NCBI GenBank assembly: GCA_965153355.1
Contig: OZ231126.1
Coordinates: forward strand, 67,208,001-67,272,000
Reading direction: 5' to 3'
Length of the DNA stretch: 64,000 nucleotides
Source: Flaccisagitta enflata
Taxonomy: Eukaryota > Chaetognatha > Sagittoidea > Aphragmophora
Under the pieces are notes generated by a model that did not search any database, was not told the DNA's origin, and saw nothing but the letters and a program-made list of their open reading frames with translations. Every line of letters begins with the position of its first letter. Positions within the stretch are counted from its first letter, which is position 1. Positions 11,492-21,987 of the stretch are shown piece by piece. The position numbers and the translations under genes were made by a program.

Positions 11492-11760
11492 GGGGGCGTT
11501 TCTAGTCAAAGACGATCGCGTTTTGAAAGGGCCACTCGGTCGCTCGCTATGTTTGTTCGCTCGCACCGCTCACTCCGCTCACTCGCTCCGCAGCGCTCCG
11601 CTTCGCTACGCTCGCTTTGCTTGCTCGCTCTGTTCACGGACTCGCTCACTCACTTCGCTCACTCCCTTGTGGGACAGTTGAAATTCTTGAATATGTGTTC
11701 ACACTGTTATCGCGTTTCACAGGAACAAACGCGTTTTTGGCGCTCACTAGAAACACGCCC
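11492..11760 (+). mobile_element. F4 element with TCA duplication
   Basis: GGGGGCGTTTCTAGTCAAAG at the left, CACTAGAAACACGCCC at the right, and TCA on both sides (11489-11491, 11761-11763). A 3-bp T-N-A duplication with GGG ends fits PIF/Harbinger (Tourist-type) MITEs. This is the cleanest copy of the family in the window. Confidence 0.85.
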
Positions 11761-12234
11761 TCACCCTCAAATGTTTGTTCTTCAATCTTCATCACACTTC
11801 TCTCGATGCGAGTTGTTTCCCAGCATTTTTTTTTACATTTCATCTGCTCTCCCTCGATTGTTCATTACCATCCTCATCCACTGTCCCTCCTTCGTGACCA
11901 AACTCTCTTTCTCATTGGATGCAAGTCTAGAAAATTCTCTCAAAACTCATCTGTCTCCGCCTTGTCCTTCCCACTACAACTCCTCCACCGGATCATTTCA
12001 CGTAAACTGTTTCTAAAGGAAAATCTTTTCTTTCCGCTTTTCCATCCATTGTTGCTCCCATACCCCCATCCTCCACCTCAGCCTCTTGCCATTCAAATCA
12101 TCTTTCAGTCAGTTCCTTACCAGCTACTCCACATCTCGCCCATACCAGCTCCTCTTATGTTTCATCCCATAGTAGTCAATCTCCCAGCCAATTTCCGTAA
12201 AGCCCTTAAAACTACCACCCGCAATTTTTTTACT
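11761..12234. other. Pyrimidine-rich non-coding interval
   Basis: C/T-rich sequence with TCGATGCGAGT...TTTCCCAGC occurring at about 11445 and 11803, an old local duplication. Open frames here have no recognisable domain. Confidence 0.5.
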
Positions 12235-13425
12235 ACCTCCTAAGAGTCTTACCATGCAAGTACTTGTTTCCATACAACTCAGCTAGCCACCCTTTGTTAT
12301 CTCGCCACGTCCTAAGAGTCTTTTCATGCATGTACTTTTTGTACTGATTTTCACATAACTCATCTTGCTACCCTTTAATATCACCACCTCCTACCCTGCT
12401 TTCAAAAGCAACTGCAACCAGCAAAAGCTTTATTGTGCCCAAAGTATTCACATTTGGATATCCAGATTGGTTTTGTCTAAAAGCACATGATCTACCATTT
12501 ATTCATGTAATATTTCATAGCAGTAGCTCCAGTAGTTTGGTTTCCACATAATTCTGAGTAAAAATGTGGTAAGCCCCATGAGAGGCTCCTCAAAAAATTT
12601 TATTGAATGACCCCTATTACTTAGAAATAATTTCATTTCTCTAAGAATCAAGTGAAAATAGCCAGATTGGTCCTTAAACATGGATAATTGTCTTTTTTAT
12701 GTATCTTTTTAGAAAAAAAACAATCAAAATAGTAATATTCACGTTTTTTCATGTAGCAAATTTGATTTTTCCTCTGATTTTTTACAGTCTGAAAAGGTTT
12801 TTAATCCCATCAAATGTCATAAAAAGCCCCAATTTTTTCAAAAATCATGAAAAATCATAACTGATGCAAAACAGGGGTCATTTGATTTCCATTTTCACCA
12901 ACTTGGTCATTTGAGCTCAATTCTTATAAAAAAAAACAACCGTTCATTGATGTAAATATCTGTAAAACTGTCATTCTTAAGTAAAACTTCATCAAATTTC
13001 ACCATATTTCAAAATTATGTGGAAGCTAAACTACTAGAGCCACTGCTTTGAAATTTTGTTTGATTAAATGGTAGGTAATTTGCTTTTAGACTAAACAAAT
13101 CTGGATTTCCAAATGTGATCACTTTGGGCCTAATAAAGGTTATGCTGGTTGCAGTCGCTTTTGAAAACAGGGTAGGAGTCTCATCATGCATGTACTTTTC
13201 AAACTGATTTTCGTAAAATTCAGCTAGTCTCTTTTATTTTTGCCACCTTTGAAGAGTATTTTCATGCATGTACTTTTTCAACTGATTTCCGTTTAATACA
13301 GCCACCTCCTTAGTGCATGCACTTTTTATACTTTTATCATTGCCACCTCCTAAGAGTACTTTTCATACTGGTTTCCGTATAACACAGCAAGCCACCCTTT
13401 GTTATCGCCAGCTCCTTCTCCGTTT
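12235..13425. repeat. About 75-bp tandem repeat interrupted by a MITE
   Basis: Units share CACCTCCTAAGAGT, CATGCATGTACTTTT, CTGATTTCCGT and CAGCTAGCCACCCTTT. They occur near 12235, 12307, 12386, 13245, 13305 and 13335, several shortened. The third unit is split by the element at 12394-13172. Confidence 0.7.
12394..13172. mobile_element. TA-flanked MITE with very long terminal inverted repeats (779 bp)
   Basis: TA at 12392-12393 and 13173-13174. The left end CCCTGCTTTCAAAAGCAACT is matched by the inverted right end CCCTGTTTTCAAAAGCGACT, and similarity continues through TGCAACCAGCA, CCCAAAGT, CACATTTGGA and GTCTAAAAGCA for about 200 bp. The tandem repeat supplies the unfilled site CTCCTAAGAGTC. 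No coding frame. Confidence 0.85.
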
Positions 13426-13430
13426 CTCAT

Positions 13431-15264
13431 CATTTACCATCTTTCTCTCCAAAGATTCTTTTGCGCCAGTGCAATCTGTCGGAAACAATCAGTCGAGAGA
13501 TTAAGTGTTTCATTTAATGCAACCATTTCCAGAATCAATTTCCCTTCGGATCACAATGCAAAGATCAGTGGACTTGCACTTTGAGTGGGTGAAAAAAAAA
13601 AAGTTCACGTAGAGGAACACAGTTTTTTTTTAAGAAAACTAGACCCTTGACCGCATCAGACAGCACTTTTTTTTTACCTTATTCTTCGCACATTACTACA
13701 TTAAAAAAAATAAGAAGCCAAATATGTAAAATATGAAGGTTGACAGTTGAACCTGCTCAAAACGCCGATTGTTTAAGCAAAACATGGCGTTCTTTACCAT
13801 TTTAGAAAGCCAGAACACAGATGATCACGTTGCTGCAATCAGAGTTCAAAAAAGTTATCATTTAGTACATTTTTAGCCTATTTGAAATACGTCTCTCTCT
13901 TTTTTGCAGGAAATTCGAATCTCCACTTTTTAAAGAATAGTTTCCACAGAGAAAACGCTTTGTTTGGCAAAGCTGAAACTCTCTCAAAATAAGGTTCTGA
14001 CCATGGCTTTTCAGCTCGTGTATAAATCAAAGCAGGTTTTGTTTCCGCAAAACTGTAGTAGTATGTAAAAGTTAAGCTATCAATTTTGTAGTGCTGCTCT
14101 CTCTTTTCTTTCTGCTTTGTCATTGGTGCTTTGAAAACTGTTCTGTTTTCTGATTGGTTGAATTTGCTATTCTTCCTTTCTAAGCAGTTCGCTTCAACCA
14201 ATCAGATAAGCATTTTCATATTTTCATATTTTCTTGCCAATGAGAAGGCAGGAAAGAAGAAAAACAGATGAACAGAAGGCTTTGGCGATGAGCAGGCAAA
14301 TCAATGTTTTTAAAAGTTTTTTAATCGTGATTTTCTGATACTATCCCACGAACAAATAACTTTAAAAGCACAAACTAACCTCTTTATGCTATTACCTTCC
14401 ATTGAAAAAAAAAATTGTGTTAATACTCGCCTCCATTCAAATTCTATCATAAGTCTAAGAAAACTAAAAGCAACTTTACAATGTGCGGATATTGGCCAAG
14501 TCAGTATATAATAATAAATGATGTTTTTTTTTGCATCTTATTCATTTGCGCGAATCTGTTGTTGTGTTGGACAGCCTTTTATGATGATAAATGGGATTCG
14601 TAAATATCCCACTGAATTGTACCATAAAGGCATCGTAGATGGAGCAGCAACAATATAAGTACTGTTAATTCCCATTCTAACGGAGTTCAAGGGGCTAACA
14701 TATCTTATCTGCTATAGATTGAATTCTGTTATAGCCAATGTGGGAAATAGAGAGAAACATGTTGAAGGGGGTATGATTTTGCATTCATTATTACTATTAC
14801 AATATTACATTGTTACATTTATTTTCGTCAACATAAATGCGACAATTTCACACAGCAATCATAAAGTCACGGTGGAATTCCGTAAGTAGCTTGTCCCATA
14901 GAGCGGGAACCAACTTTAAGTATAAGTATAATTGGCTCATTAGTCGCTTGCTGGCGCTATGTTGATCAGTTCATACATCCAACCTTCAAAAACATCTTGA
15001 AACCTATCTCGTTTTTGTACTATCAATATGAGGTATTTGGGTTACAGAAATTTACAACAACAGGATGTCTATTTTTCCGGTATTGCGTTAAGTGTCTTAT
15101 AATGTATTCGTCGACACATACGACCAAAATCCATTAATTGAAGCAATGTTATGATCGCTCGTGCAAAACATACTCTTGGGCAATACAAGCTGATGGAAAT
15201 AATCTTCTGCACGATTATAGAGGAGAGCCAAAACAAAAGACGCGACGTCTTTCCATTACCAGAG
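13431..15264. other. Apparently unique AT-rich stretch
   Basis: No repeat copy of most of this is visible in the window. A 107-aa minus-strand frame (13878-14201) begins inside an inverted CCAAT repeat and shows no known domain, so I do not call it a gene. Around 14690-14745 a short piece (CTGTTATAGCCAATGTGGGAAATAG) resembles the elements at 36838 and 39998. Confidence 0.5.
14149..14206. promoter_or_regulatory. Inverted pair of CCAAT boxes
   Basis: TCTGATTGGTTGAA (14149-14162) and its exact inverse TTCAACCAATCAGA (14193-14206) are separated by 30 bp. Further CCAAT-type boxes lie at about 14121 (CATTGGTG) and 14236 (GCCAATGAG). This could be a bidirectional NF-Y-type site cluster or just the stem of a small foldback element. 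Confidence 0.3.
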
Positions 15265-15267
15265 AGA

Positions 15268-15437
15268 GAAAGTAACGCGGGGTTACAATATCGTCGCCGA
15301 CGGATGGGCAGGGGCATACAACCCCCTCCACAACCCCTTTTCACACGCACAAACACCAGTCGGAGCGGAACTGCGCGTTTCTGCACTTTCCAACTTTACG
15401 GACCGACTGACCGATGGACCGATGGACCGAGACTAAA
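15268..15437 (+). mobile_element. F2 element, shortened
   Basis: GTAACGCGGGGTTACAATAT, CGCCGACGGATGGGCAGGGGC, C-rich centre, GACC/GGAC run, then GAGACTAAAAAG. The hairpin is largely lost. Confidence 0.7.
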
Positions 15438-15828
15438 AAGAGAAAAAAAACATTCGTACATGTACTTCCATTTTCAAAATAACATTTCTTTTGAGACCAA
15501 CTGCAATAAAGGAAGTCAAGGGACCAGCAAAATAACAAATCTTATCTGTAACAGACAGATTTTTATTATTGCCAATACAAGAGATAAGAAAAGGCAATTT
15601 GGACCTTTTTGTTTATCCGACCAATACTGTCTGTCAAAGTTTTTTGGACCTCTTTGTTTATCAGTATGAAATCCGTATCATCGGAGCAGGCGCTACTAGT
15701 ACAGAATTACGTCCCACGTTTTTTCTTCAACATCAATGCCGTCTATGTTTTTATGAATCAATTCTAACTCTTTCTAGGATTCTTCCGTTCTTCCCTTCTT
15801 CCCTTCCCTTCTTCCCCTCTTCCCTTTT
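15438..15828. other. Unassigned interval
   Basis: TATTATTGCCAATA-type sequence near 15565 resembles degenerate DNA-transposon pieces; otherwise nothing recognised, ending in a CTTCC-rich stretch. Confidence 0.4.
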
Positions 15829-16325
15829 GGGCAGCGGCCCCAAAGGGGTCGATGACCTATGCTTTCACCCATATGGGGAATTTTCTCCTCCTTCTCCTCC
15901 TTCTCCTTCTCCTCCTCCTTCATACCCCCCTCCCCCCAGCCTCCAGGCCCATATCTCAGCCTGGAGGCCCATATTCCAGCCTCGAGGCCCAAATCCCAGT
16001 CTTGAGGCCCAAATCCCACCCTCAAGGCCCAAATACTAACCCCAAGGCCCAGATTCCAGTCTATAGGGATTTGAGCCTCAAGACTGGGATTTGGGCCTCG
16101 AGGCTGGGATATGGGCCTCTAGGCTGAGATATGGGCCTGGAGGCTGGGGGGAGGGGGGAGGGGTGCGAAGGAGGAGAAGAAGAAGGAGGAGGAAATTCCC
16201 CATAAGTGTGAAAGCATAGGTCATCGACCCCTTCGAGGCCGCTGCCCTGCTCCCCCCTCAACTTCAATCACAACCCACTCAAGCAGGGCACGGGTACCGC
16301 TGACCATCTAACGCTTTTGCGACTA
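15829..16325 (-). mobile_element. F3 element, foldback form
   Basis: GGGCAGCGGCCCCAAAGGGG, GATGACCTATGCTTTCACC, then about 20-bp repeats (GAGGCCCAAATCCCAGTCTT type) that invert near 16070 into GAGGCTGGGATTTGGGCCT, followed by GCATAGGTCATCGACCCC, GGCCGCTGCCCTGCT and the head GGTACCGCTGACCATCTAACGC-TTTT-GCGACTA. TTTT and TTT flank it. Confidence 0.85.
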
Positions 16326-16466
16326 TTTCCCTTCTTAAATGTATTTTTCCCACGCTTTGATATTCATGAGTATTCCAGTATTAAAACGTTGCGAGCATTT
16401 AAGTATTAATGTGCCACAGGCGTTCTATTACCTAACGGATTCGCTTGAAAGCTTAATCCCCTTTTT

Positions 16467-17133
16467 GGGCAGCGGCCCCAAAGGGGCCGATGACCTATGC
16501 TTTCACATATGCAGAAATTTTTCTTTCTTCTTCTTCTTCTCCTTCTCCTCCGTCCGTACCCCCCCCCCAGCTTCGCGGCCCAAATTCTGGCTGTGAGGCC
16601 CATATTCCAACCCAGAGATCCAAATTCTAGCCTTGAAGCCCAAATTTTAGCCTTGAGGCCCAAATTCTAGCCCAGAGACCCAAAATCTAGCCCTGAGGCC
16701 CAAAATCTAGCCCTGAGGCCCAAATTCTAGCTGTGAGGCTCATGTTCCACCACAGAGATCCAAATTCTGACCTTGAGGCCCAAATCCCAGCCTCGTGGCT
16801 CATATCCCAGCATCGAGGCTCAAATCCCAGCCTTGAGGCTCAAATCCCAGCCTCAAGGCTCAAATCCAACCTCAAAACCCCATTTCCAGCCTCGAAGCCA
16901 TAATTCTAGCCTCCAGGCCATATTCCAGCTTCAAGGCTTGAATCCAAGCCTCAAATCCAAGCCTCAAGGCCCCAATTCCATCCTTGAGGGTATAATTCCA
17001 GCCTTGAGGGTCAAATAAAAACAGCATAGGTCATCGGCCCCTCTGGGGCCGCTGCCCCTCTAACCACCTAACACCCACATACACTCACATAGGGGCAGCG
17101 GGTACCGCTGACCATCTAACGCTTTTGCGACTA
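16467..17133 (-). mobile_element. F3 element with TTTTT duplication
   Basis: TTTTT at 16462-16466 and again at 17134-17138. GGGCAGCGGCCCC hairpin, GATGACCTATGCTTTCAC, about 20 tandem units of about 20 bp (GAGGCCCAAATTCTAGCC type), GCATAGGTCATCGGCCCC, GGCCGCTGCCCC, and head ACCGCTGACCATCTAACGC-TTTT-GCGACTA. Non-coding. Confidence 0.85.
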
Positions 17134-17219
17134 TTTTTCTTGTCCGTGCAAACTAGGAAAGGATCAATCTCTTGGAGTTGCGCACGTGGATATTATCATA
17201 TTCAAATGAAATTCTTATT

Positions 17220-17310
17220 TCTCACCAGGGAGTGAGCAATGTGATAAGCAAAGTGAGTGAGCGAAGTAAGTGAGCGAAGTGAGCGAACGAGCCTGTAAAC
17301 GGAACGAACC
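17220..17310 (-). mobile_element. F4 fragment
   Basis: GAGTGAGCAATGTG, GTGAGTGAGCGAAG repeats and GAGCCTGTAAACGGAACGA match the F4 interior; termini missing. Confidence 0.55.
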
Positions 17311-17782
17311 ACATTTGCTCTATATCTATTTCGACCATTATCTTTACCACCACCTTTTCCCCCTCACCCCATCTGTGTTTTCTGCGTCTCTGATTATAAT
17401 TGTGCTTCTTTCTGTACATAGTTTTCCCCTGCCTCGTTCGCGATCGTTCACCGCGTCCGTAGCCGTCCGTAGGCTTCTGTCCGATGAAATGTCAGAAAAT
17501 TTCTTTTTTTGTTTTTGAACTCGGATTGAGCTGAAAGTTCAGTTATCATCATCTTATTCATCGAATCAACAGTGAAAAAAAACTGAAGTCATGGCTTGGC
17601 TCACTCTGTCGGAATTTTTAGTCTAATCCTGAATTAATCCAGTAAACGGGTACACAGCTGGATGTACCAAGATTCCTGTAAAACACTTGCTTTGAAGCAT
17701 TTTATCTACAACCCCCCTTCCCTATCTCTCACTCTCCCTTATCTTTCACTTCTCTCCTCCACCTCTCACCATAGGACTCTTT

Positions 17783-18041
17783 GGGGGCGTTTCTAGTCAA
17801 AGACGATCGCGTTTTGAACGGGCCACTCGGTCGCTCGCTACGTTCGTTCGCTCGCACCGCTCACTCGCTCTGCAGCACTCCGCTTCGCTACGCTTGCTTC
17901 GCTCGCTCGCTCAGTTCACTGGCTCGCTCACTCACTTCGCTCACTCCCTCGTGGGACGGTTGAAATTTAAAAATATGTGTTCACGCTGTGATCGCGTTTC
18001 ACAGGAACAAACGCATTTTTGTCTTTACAAGAAACACGCCC
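17783..18041 (+). mobile_element. F4 element
   Basis: GGGGGCGTTTCTAGTCAAAG to AAGAAACACGCCC, with the full CGCTC-rich interior. Flanks TTT and TTA are compatible with a decayed T-N-A duplication. Confidence 0.8.
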
Positions 18042-18579
18042 TTATTCCCCTCCCCCATCGCGAGCCAGATTAATGCCATCCATTTCCCGTCGTGTGTCCT
18101 GCTTTTTTTTCACATTCAAATCTTGTTTGCCTAGTTTTTTTTTCCTCCATTACTTCTGCCTTTCTCCTCTCACCATGGCATCTCGCTCTCAGACTTATTT
18201 TCTCCTGTCTTAGATATTGAATACTATTTGTTTGTTTGTATGTTTGATATTTCGATCTTTTGCAAGTCTGTTTAATTTTTTCATGGATCTTGTTTATTTG
18301 TTTGATCGTTCATTTTTTTTTTCGTTTGTTCTGTTAACAGAACTTTTCTGCTACCTTCATTATGTTATTTATCCATCCACAATCCACATCCACTGTTCTT
18401 TACTCCTTTACGTTTATCCACATCCACTGTTCTTTACTCCTTTACGTTTATACTTTCTTGTACTACTTTCTCTTCCAAATATCCTTTCCTCTTTCTATCT
18501 GTCTTCTTTTCTTCCTTTCTTCCTTTTTTCCTTTCTTCCTTTTCCCTCTCTTCCTTTCTTTCCTTATTTTTTTGCCTTT
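18042..18579. other. Pyrimidine-rich interval with a 33-bp duplication
   Basis: T/C-rich. A block with CATCCACTGTTCTTTACTCC is repeated in tandem around 18389-18450. No gene signal. Confidence 0.5.
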
Positions 18580-18815
18580 TTTAGCTGCGGACACGCAACT
18601 CTATAAGAGGCTTTGACCATCCGTCTGTCCGTCGGTATGTCGGTTGGTCCGTCACGCTCGAGTTGAAAACGCGAGAAACGCGCATATACGATGCTGCAGT
18701 TATCATTGAATGTGTGTGGGTGTATGTTAGTGTGTGAGAAGGGGGTTGGTGTGAGGCTGGGGGTTGGCTGCTCCTGCTCACCCGTCCGCAACGATATTGT
18801 GACCACGCGTCACTT
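18580..18815 (-). mobile_element. F2 element
   Basis: AGCTGCG-gaca-CGCAACT hairpin, CTATAAGAGGCTTTG, CCGT/CGGT run, a GTTGAAAACGCGAGAAACGC block, GTGTGTGGGTG centre, CCGTCCGCAACGATATTGTG and CGCGTCACTTG. Confidence 0.8.
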
Positions 18816-18875
18816 GTCTCTTCTTGCTCTCTTTTTAACTTTCTTTTCTTTCTTTGTTTTCATTATTCCTGTTTT

Positions 18876-19290
18876 AAGTTGCGGACACGCAACTCTATAA
18901 GAGGCTTTGTCCGTCCATCCATCCGTCCATCCGTCTGTTGGTCCATTGATCCGATGGTCTGTCATTGAGTTGAAAAGTGGGAAAACGAGCGTTTTAGATA
19001 CTTTTTAGTCGCGTGCACGCGACTATACAACCCGCTTTGTCCGTCAGTTGGTCGGTTGGTCGGTCGGTCGGTTACACTTTACTTTTTTTTATGATTTTAA
19101 TTTTTTGACCTCACTGCTCCTGCCCAAATGGTCTGGTGACCTCAAATATGGCCTCTGCCCACCCGCACGCGACTTTGGTAGCCGTGTATCCGGCCTTGTT
19201 GGTGTATGTTCGAGTGTGGGGGGTGGGTTGGGGCTGCGGATGGGGGTTGGATGCCCCTGCCCACCCATCCGCAACGATATTGGGACCCAG
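18876..19290 (-). mobile_element. F2 element split by a nested F1
   Basis: The first half (18876-19006) runs from AGTTGCG-gaca-CGCAACT to GTTTTAGATACTTTTT. The second half (19199-19290) resumes with GGTGTATGTTCG and ends CCATCCGCAACGATATTG. The intact copy at 27084 is continuous at this point (GCTTTTTGTGTATGTG), so an F1 inserted here in the T-run. Confidence 0.85.
19007..19198 (-). mobile_element. F1 element nested inside F2
   Basis: Starts with the perfect palindrome AGTCGCGTGCACGCGACT, then CTATACAACCCGC, CGGT run, CTGCCCAAATGGTCTGGTGA, CACCCGCACGCGACTTTGG and ends GTATCCGGCCTTG. The nesting fixes both F1 ends. Confidence 0.9.
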
Positions 19291-19299
19291 TGGCAATTG

Positions 19300-19560
19300 T
19301 TTCTTTATTTCTTTCCGTCTCCTTCTCCCTTTCTTTCCCTCTTCTTTTTCTTGTTAGTTTCTTCCTTTTCTTATTTCTGTCTTTCTTTTCTTTCTTTATT
19401 TGCTCTTTATCTTGCCTCAATTTTCAGTTACGTTTTTTTTTTCTGCTTCTTTCTCTTTGCTCCATTGTTTTTTGTCTTTGTCTCTCATGGGCCGTTTTTT
19501 TTTTTTCCTTGGCTCTTTTTTTTTCTTTTGTCTTTCTCTATTCATTGAAATTCCCCGACT
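19300..19560. repeat. Polypyrimidine tract
   Basis: TTTC/CTTT-rich low complexity. The SLFFFF-type frames across it are compositional. Confidence 0.7.
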
Positions 19561-19968
19561 AATTCAGAGAGAGAGGAAAAAGTAGAGAAAAAAAGGAGAA
19601 GAAGTAGGTTGAAAAGAGAAGTTAATGGCGGAACCTAATTTCACGGTTTTTTGAGCGGTGAACAGTGATTCAACTTGTTTTAAGAATCAATGATTATTTC
19701 ACTGAGTGAACATCTCCCTTCTTTGGAGGCAGTTGTTCCCTTTCTTTCTTTTTCTCGGTTTTTTTTTTTTTTTTTTTTTTGATGTTCATTTGTGTCTTTC
19801 TTTATGTATTTATTCAATTATTCATTTCTCTCTTTCTTAATTATTTTTTTTCTTTTGTTGCATTCATTCTTTTTTTTTCACTACTTATTTCTTCTTTCTT
19901 TTCCTCTTCCCTCTTTCTGTCTTTTGTTTTTGTCTTTCTTTCTTTCTTTCTTTCCCCCTCTCCTTTTT
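19561..19968. other. Unassigned, with T22 homopolymer
   Basis: A short AT-rich piece, a run of 22 T residues at about 19759-19780, then TTTC-rich sequence up to the F3 element. Confidence 0.5.
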
Positions 19969-20582
19969 GGGCAGCCGCCCCTAAGAGGACAAAGTCCTGT
20001 AGAACACAAGGGGAATCTGTCCATCCGTCTGTCCATCCGTCGGTCTGTCCATCCGTCGGTCTGTCTGTCCGTCTGTCCGTCTGTCCGTCCCTACGTCCGT
20101 ATGTCCGTCCCCCCCTATCCTCAGGGCTTTGTCTCCTTTGAGGCCAATTCTGACCCAAATTTTGCCAAATAGCCCAACCGCAAGCAAAATGGCCAAAATC
20201 TAAGCAAAATGGTCAAAATCCAAGCATTATGGCCGAAATCCAAGCAAAATGGCCCAAATCTGGTCAGAATTTAGGTATTAGAGGCCATTTTGCTTGGATT
20301 TGGGCCATAATGCTTCAATTTGGCCCATTTTGCTAAGATTTTGGCCATTATGCTTGGATTTGGGCTCTTTGGCCGAATTTGGGTCAGAATAGGCCCCAAA
20401 GAAAACGAAGCCCTGAGGATGGGGTGGGGGGGACGAACGGATGGATGGATGGACAGACTAATGAACAGACAGATTCCCCCTGTGTTCTACAGGACTTCGT
20501 CCCCTTCGGGGCCGCTGCCCTGCTCCCCCTTAACTTAAATCACACACCACTCAAGCAGGGCACTTACCGCTTTGGGCTGCTA
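19969..20582 (-). mobile_element. F3 element, foldback form
   Basis: GGGCAGCCGCCCCTAAGAGGAC end, GTCCTGTAGAACACAAGGGG, CCGT/CTGT run, then 20-bp units (GCAAAATGGCCAAAATCCAA type) that invert near 20285 into GGATTTGGGCCATAATGC, a GGAC run, CTGTGTTCTACAGGAC, CGGGGCCGCTGCCCTGCT and a mutated head GGGCTGCTA. Preceded by TTTTT. Confidence 0.8.
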
Positions 20583-20605
20583 TTTCTTTCTGTCTTTCGT
20601 TTTTT

Positions 20606-21069
20606 GGGCAGCGGCCCCGAAGGGGACGATGTCCTGTAGAACACAGGGGACTTTTGTTTATCCGTTTGTGCGTTTGTCCGTTCGTCCCCCCCCCCCTGGC
20701 CATTCCTTCATCTTTTTGTAAATTTCCCATTTATTCAATGGGAATTTTACGTTTTTTTCATTTTTCATCAATTTTCCATACTTTTCAACGGGAATTCTGT
20801 ATATTCCCATTTTTTTTTAATTTCCCATGCTATGCAATTGGAATTCTACATTTTTTTCATTTTTCTTCAATTTTCCATACTATTCCATGGGAATGCTATA
20901 TTCCAATGAAGAAATGGTGCTCTGGAACCCAATCGAGCAAAGTCCCCCTGTGTTCTACAGGACATCGTCCCCTTTGGGGCCGCTGCCCTGCTAACCATCA
21001 CCCACATTCACATACACACAAAGTAGGGCAACGGGTATCGCTGACCACATATTGCCCTTGGGCGACTGG
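20606..21069 (-). mobile_element. F3 element
   Basis: GGGCAGCGGCCCCGAAGGGG, GATGTCCTGTAGAACACAGG, an AT-rich tandem body with TTTTCATTTTTC.TCAATTTTCCATACT units of about 65 bp, CTGTGTTCTACAGGAC, GGGGCCGCTGCCCTGCT, GGTATCGCTGACC and head stem GCCC-TT-GGGC followed by GACTGG. Different body, same ends as the other F3 copies. Confidence 0.8.
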
Positions 21070-21432
21070 TTCTTTCTTTCAACTTCCAACTTTCACTCTG
21101 TCGTAACTCCCGTGATGACAAACACGTCTTTACTTTTATCTAAGAAAGTGTAGCGATGTTTTGCCGTTCTTGGTTGCATGATTTACAGATGCACTTGAGA
21201 TATTGCATGCAAATTTGTGATGGGGATGGCAATGTCTCATAGCGCACACCATTTCTCATAGTACATTCATTTTGCAATAATGTGCGCGATTCGCGATTAC
21301 GTGCGCAACTCGTGATATTGCACGCCCATTTTCAGTGAGAGGCGCGTATTCTTCTTGTCACGGACCTGCGCGCGATCGCACACGCGACGCCACGTCATCA
21401 CGCGCGAGAGGGCCTTGGAGCGCAATGAGTAT

Positions 21433-21433
<1 letters not shown>
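21070..21433. other. Apparently unique interval
   Basis: Contains short CATGCA and GCGCGATCGC-type palindromes but no gene or repeat that I recognise. Confidence 0.45.

Positions 21434-21514
<81 letters not shown>
21434..21514. repeat. (GA)n microsatellite
   Basis: Pure GA run. Confidence 0.97.
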
Positions 21515-21517
<3 letters not shown>

Positions 21518-21663
21518 GAGAGTGAAATGAGAATGAATCGAAAGTCCCTTTCGCTTTTTCGTGACGGAGACCATCTGTGCATCGACACGCGGTGTTGTTT
21601 TCTGTGTGTGTGTGTCTGTCTGGTTGGCTGTCTGTCTGTCGGTTTCTCCCCTTCTTCCCTGTC

Positions 21664-21675
21664 TTTTTCACTTTC

Positions 21676-21711
<36 letters not shown>

Positions 21712-21712
21712 G

Positions 21713-21753
<41 letters not shown>

Positions 21754-21775
21754 TTTCTTTCTTTCTATCTTTCTT

Positions 21776-21858
<83 letters not shown>
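21664..21858. repeat. (CTTT)n then (CT)n microsatellite
   Basis: CTTT tetranucleotides to about 21780, then CT dinucleotides to about 21857, then a T-run. Confidence 0.97.
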
Positions 21859-21866
<8 letters not shown>

Positions 21867-21987
21867 TTTTTTCGTTTTCTTCGACTTTCTTCGACTTTCA
21901 GAATTTCTTGGCTTTTCTCGTTATTTGCGATCAAATCTTTCCGGAGGCGTTTTTCTCCAAGGTGCATAATTCACGTGAAACGAGTGA

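Noticed and set aside
13878-14201. 107-aa minus-strand frame
   Set aside because: No recognisable domain; starts inside a CCAAT inverted repeat. Left as unassigned rather than called a gene.
18580-18600. F1/F2/F3 hairpin ends as Helitron 3' termini
   Set aside because: A stem-loop next to CTAA, CTAG or CTGG is suggestive, but no consistent 5' TC end is seen, and F3 shows AAAAA/TTTTT duplications; kept open, not called.
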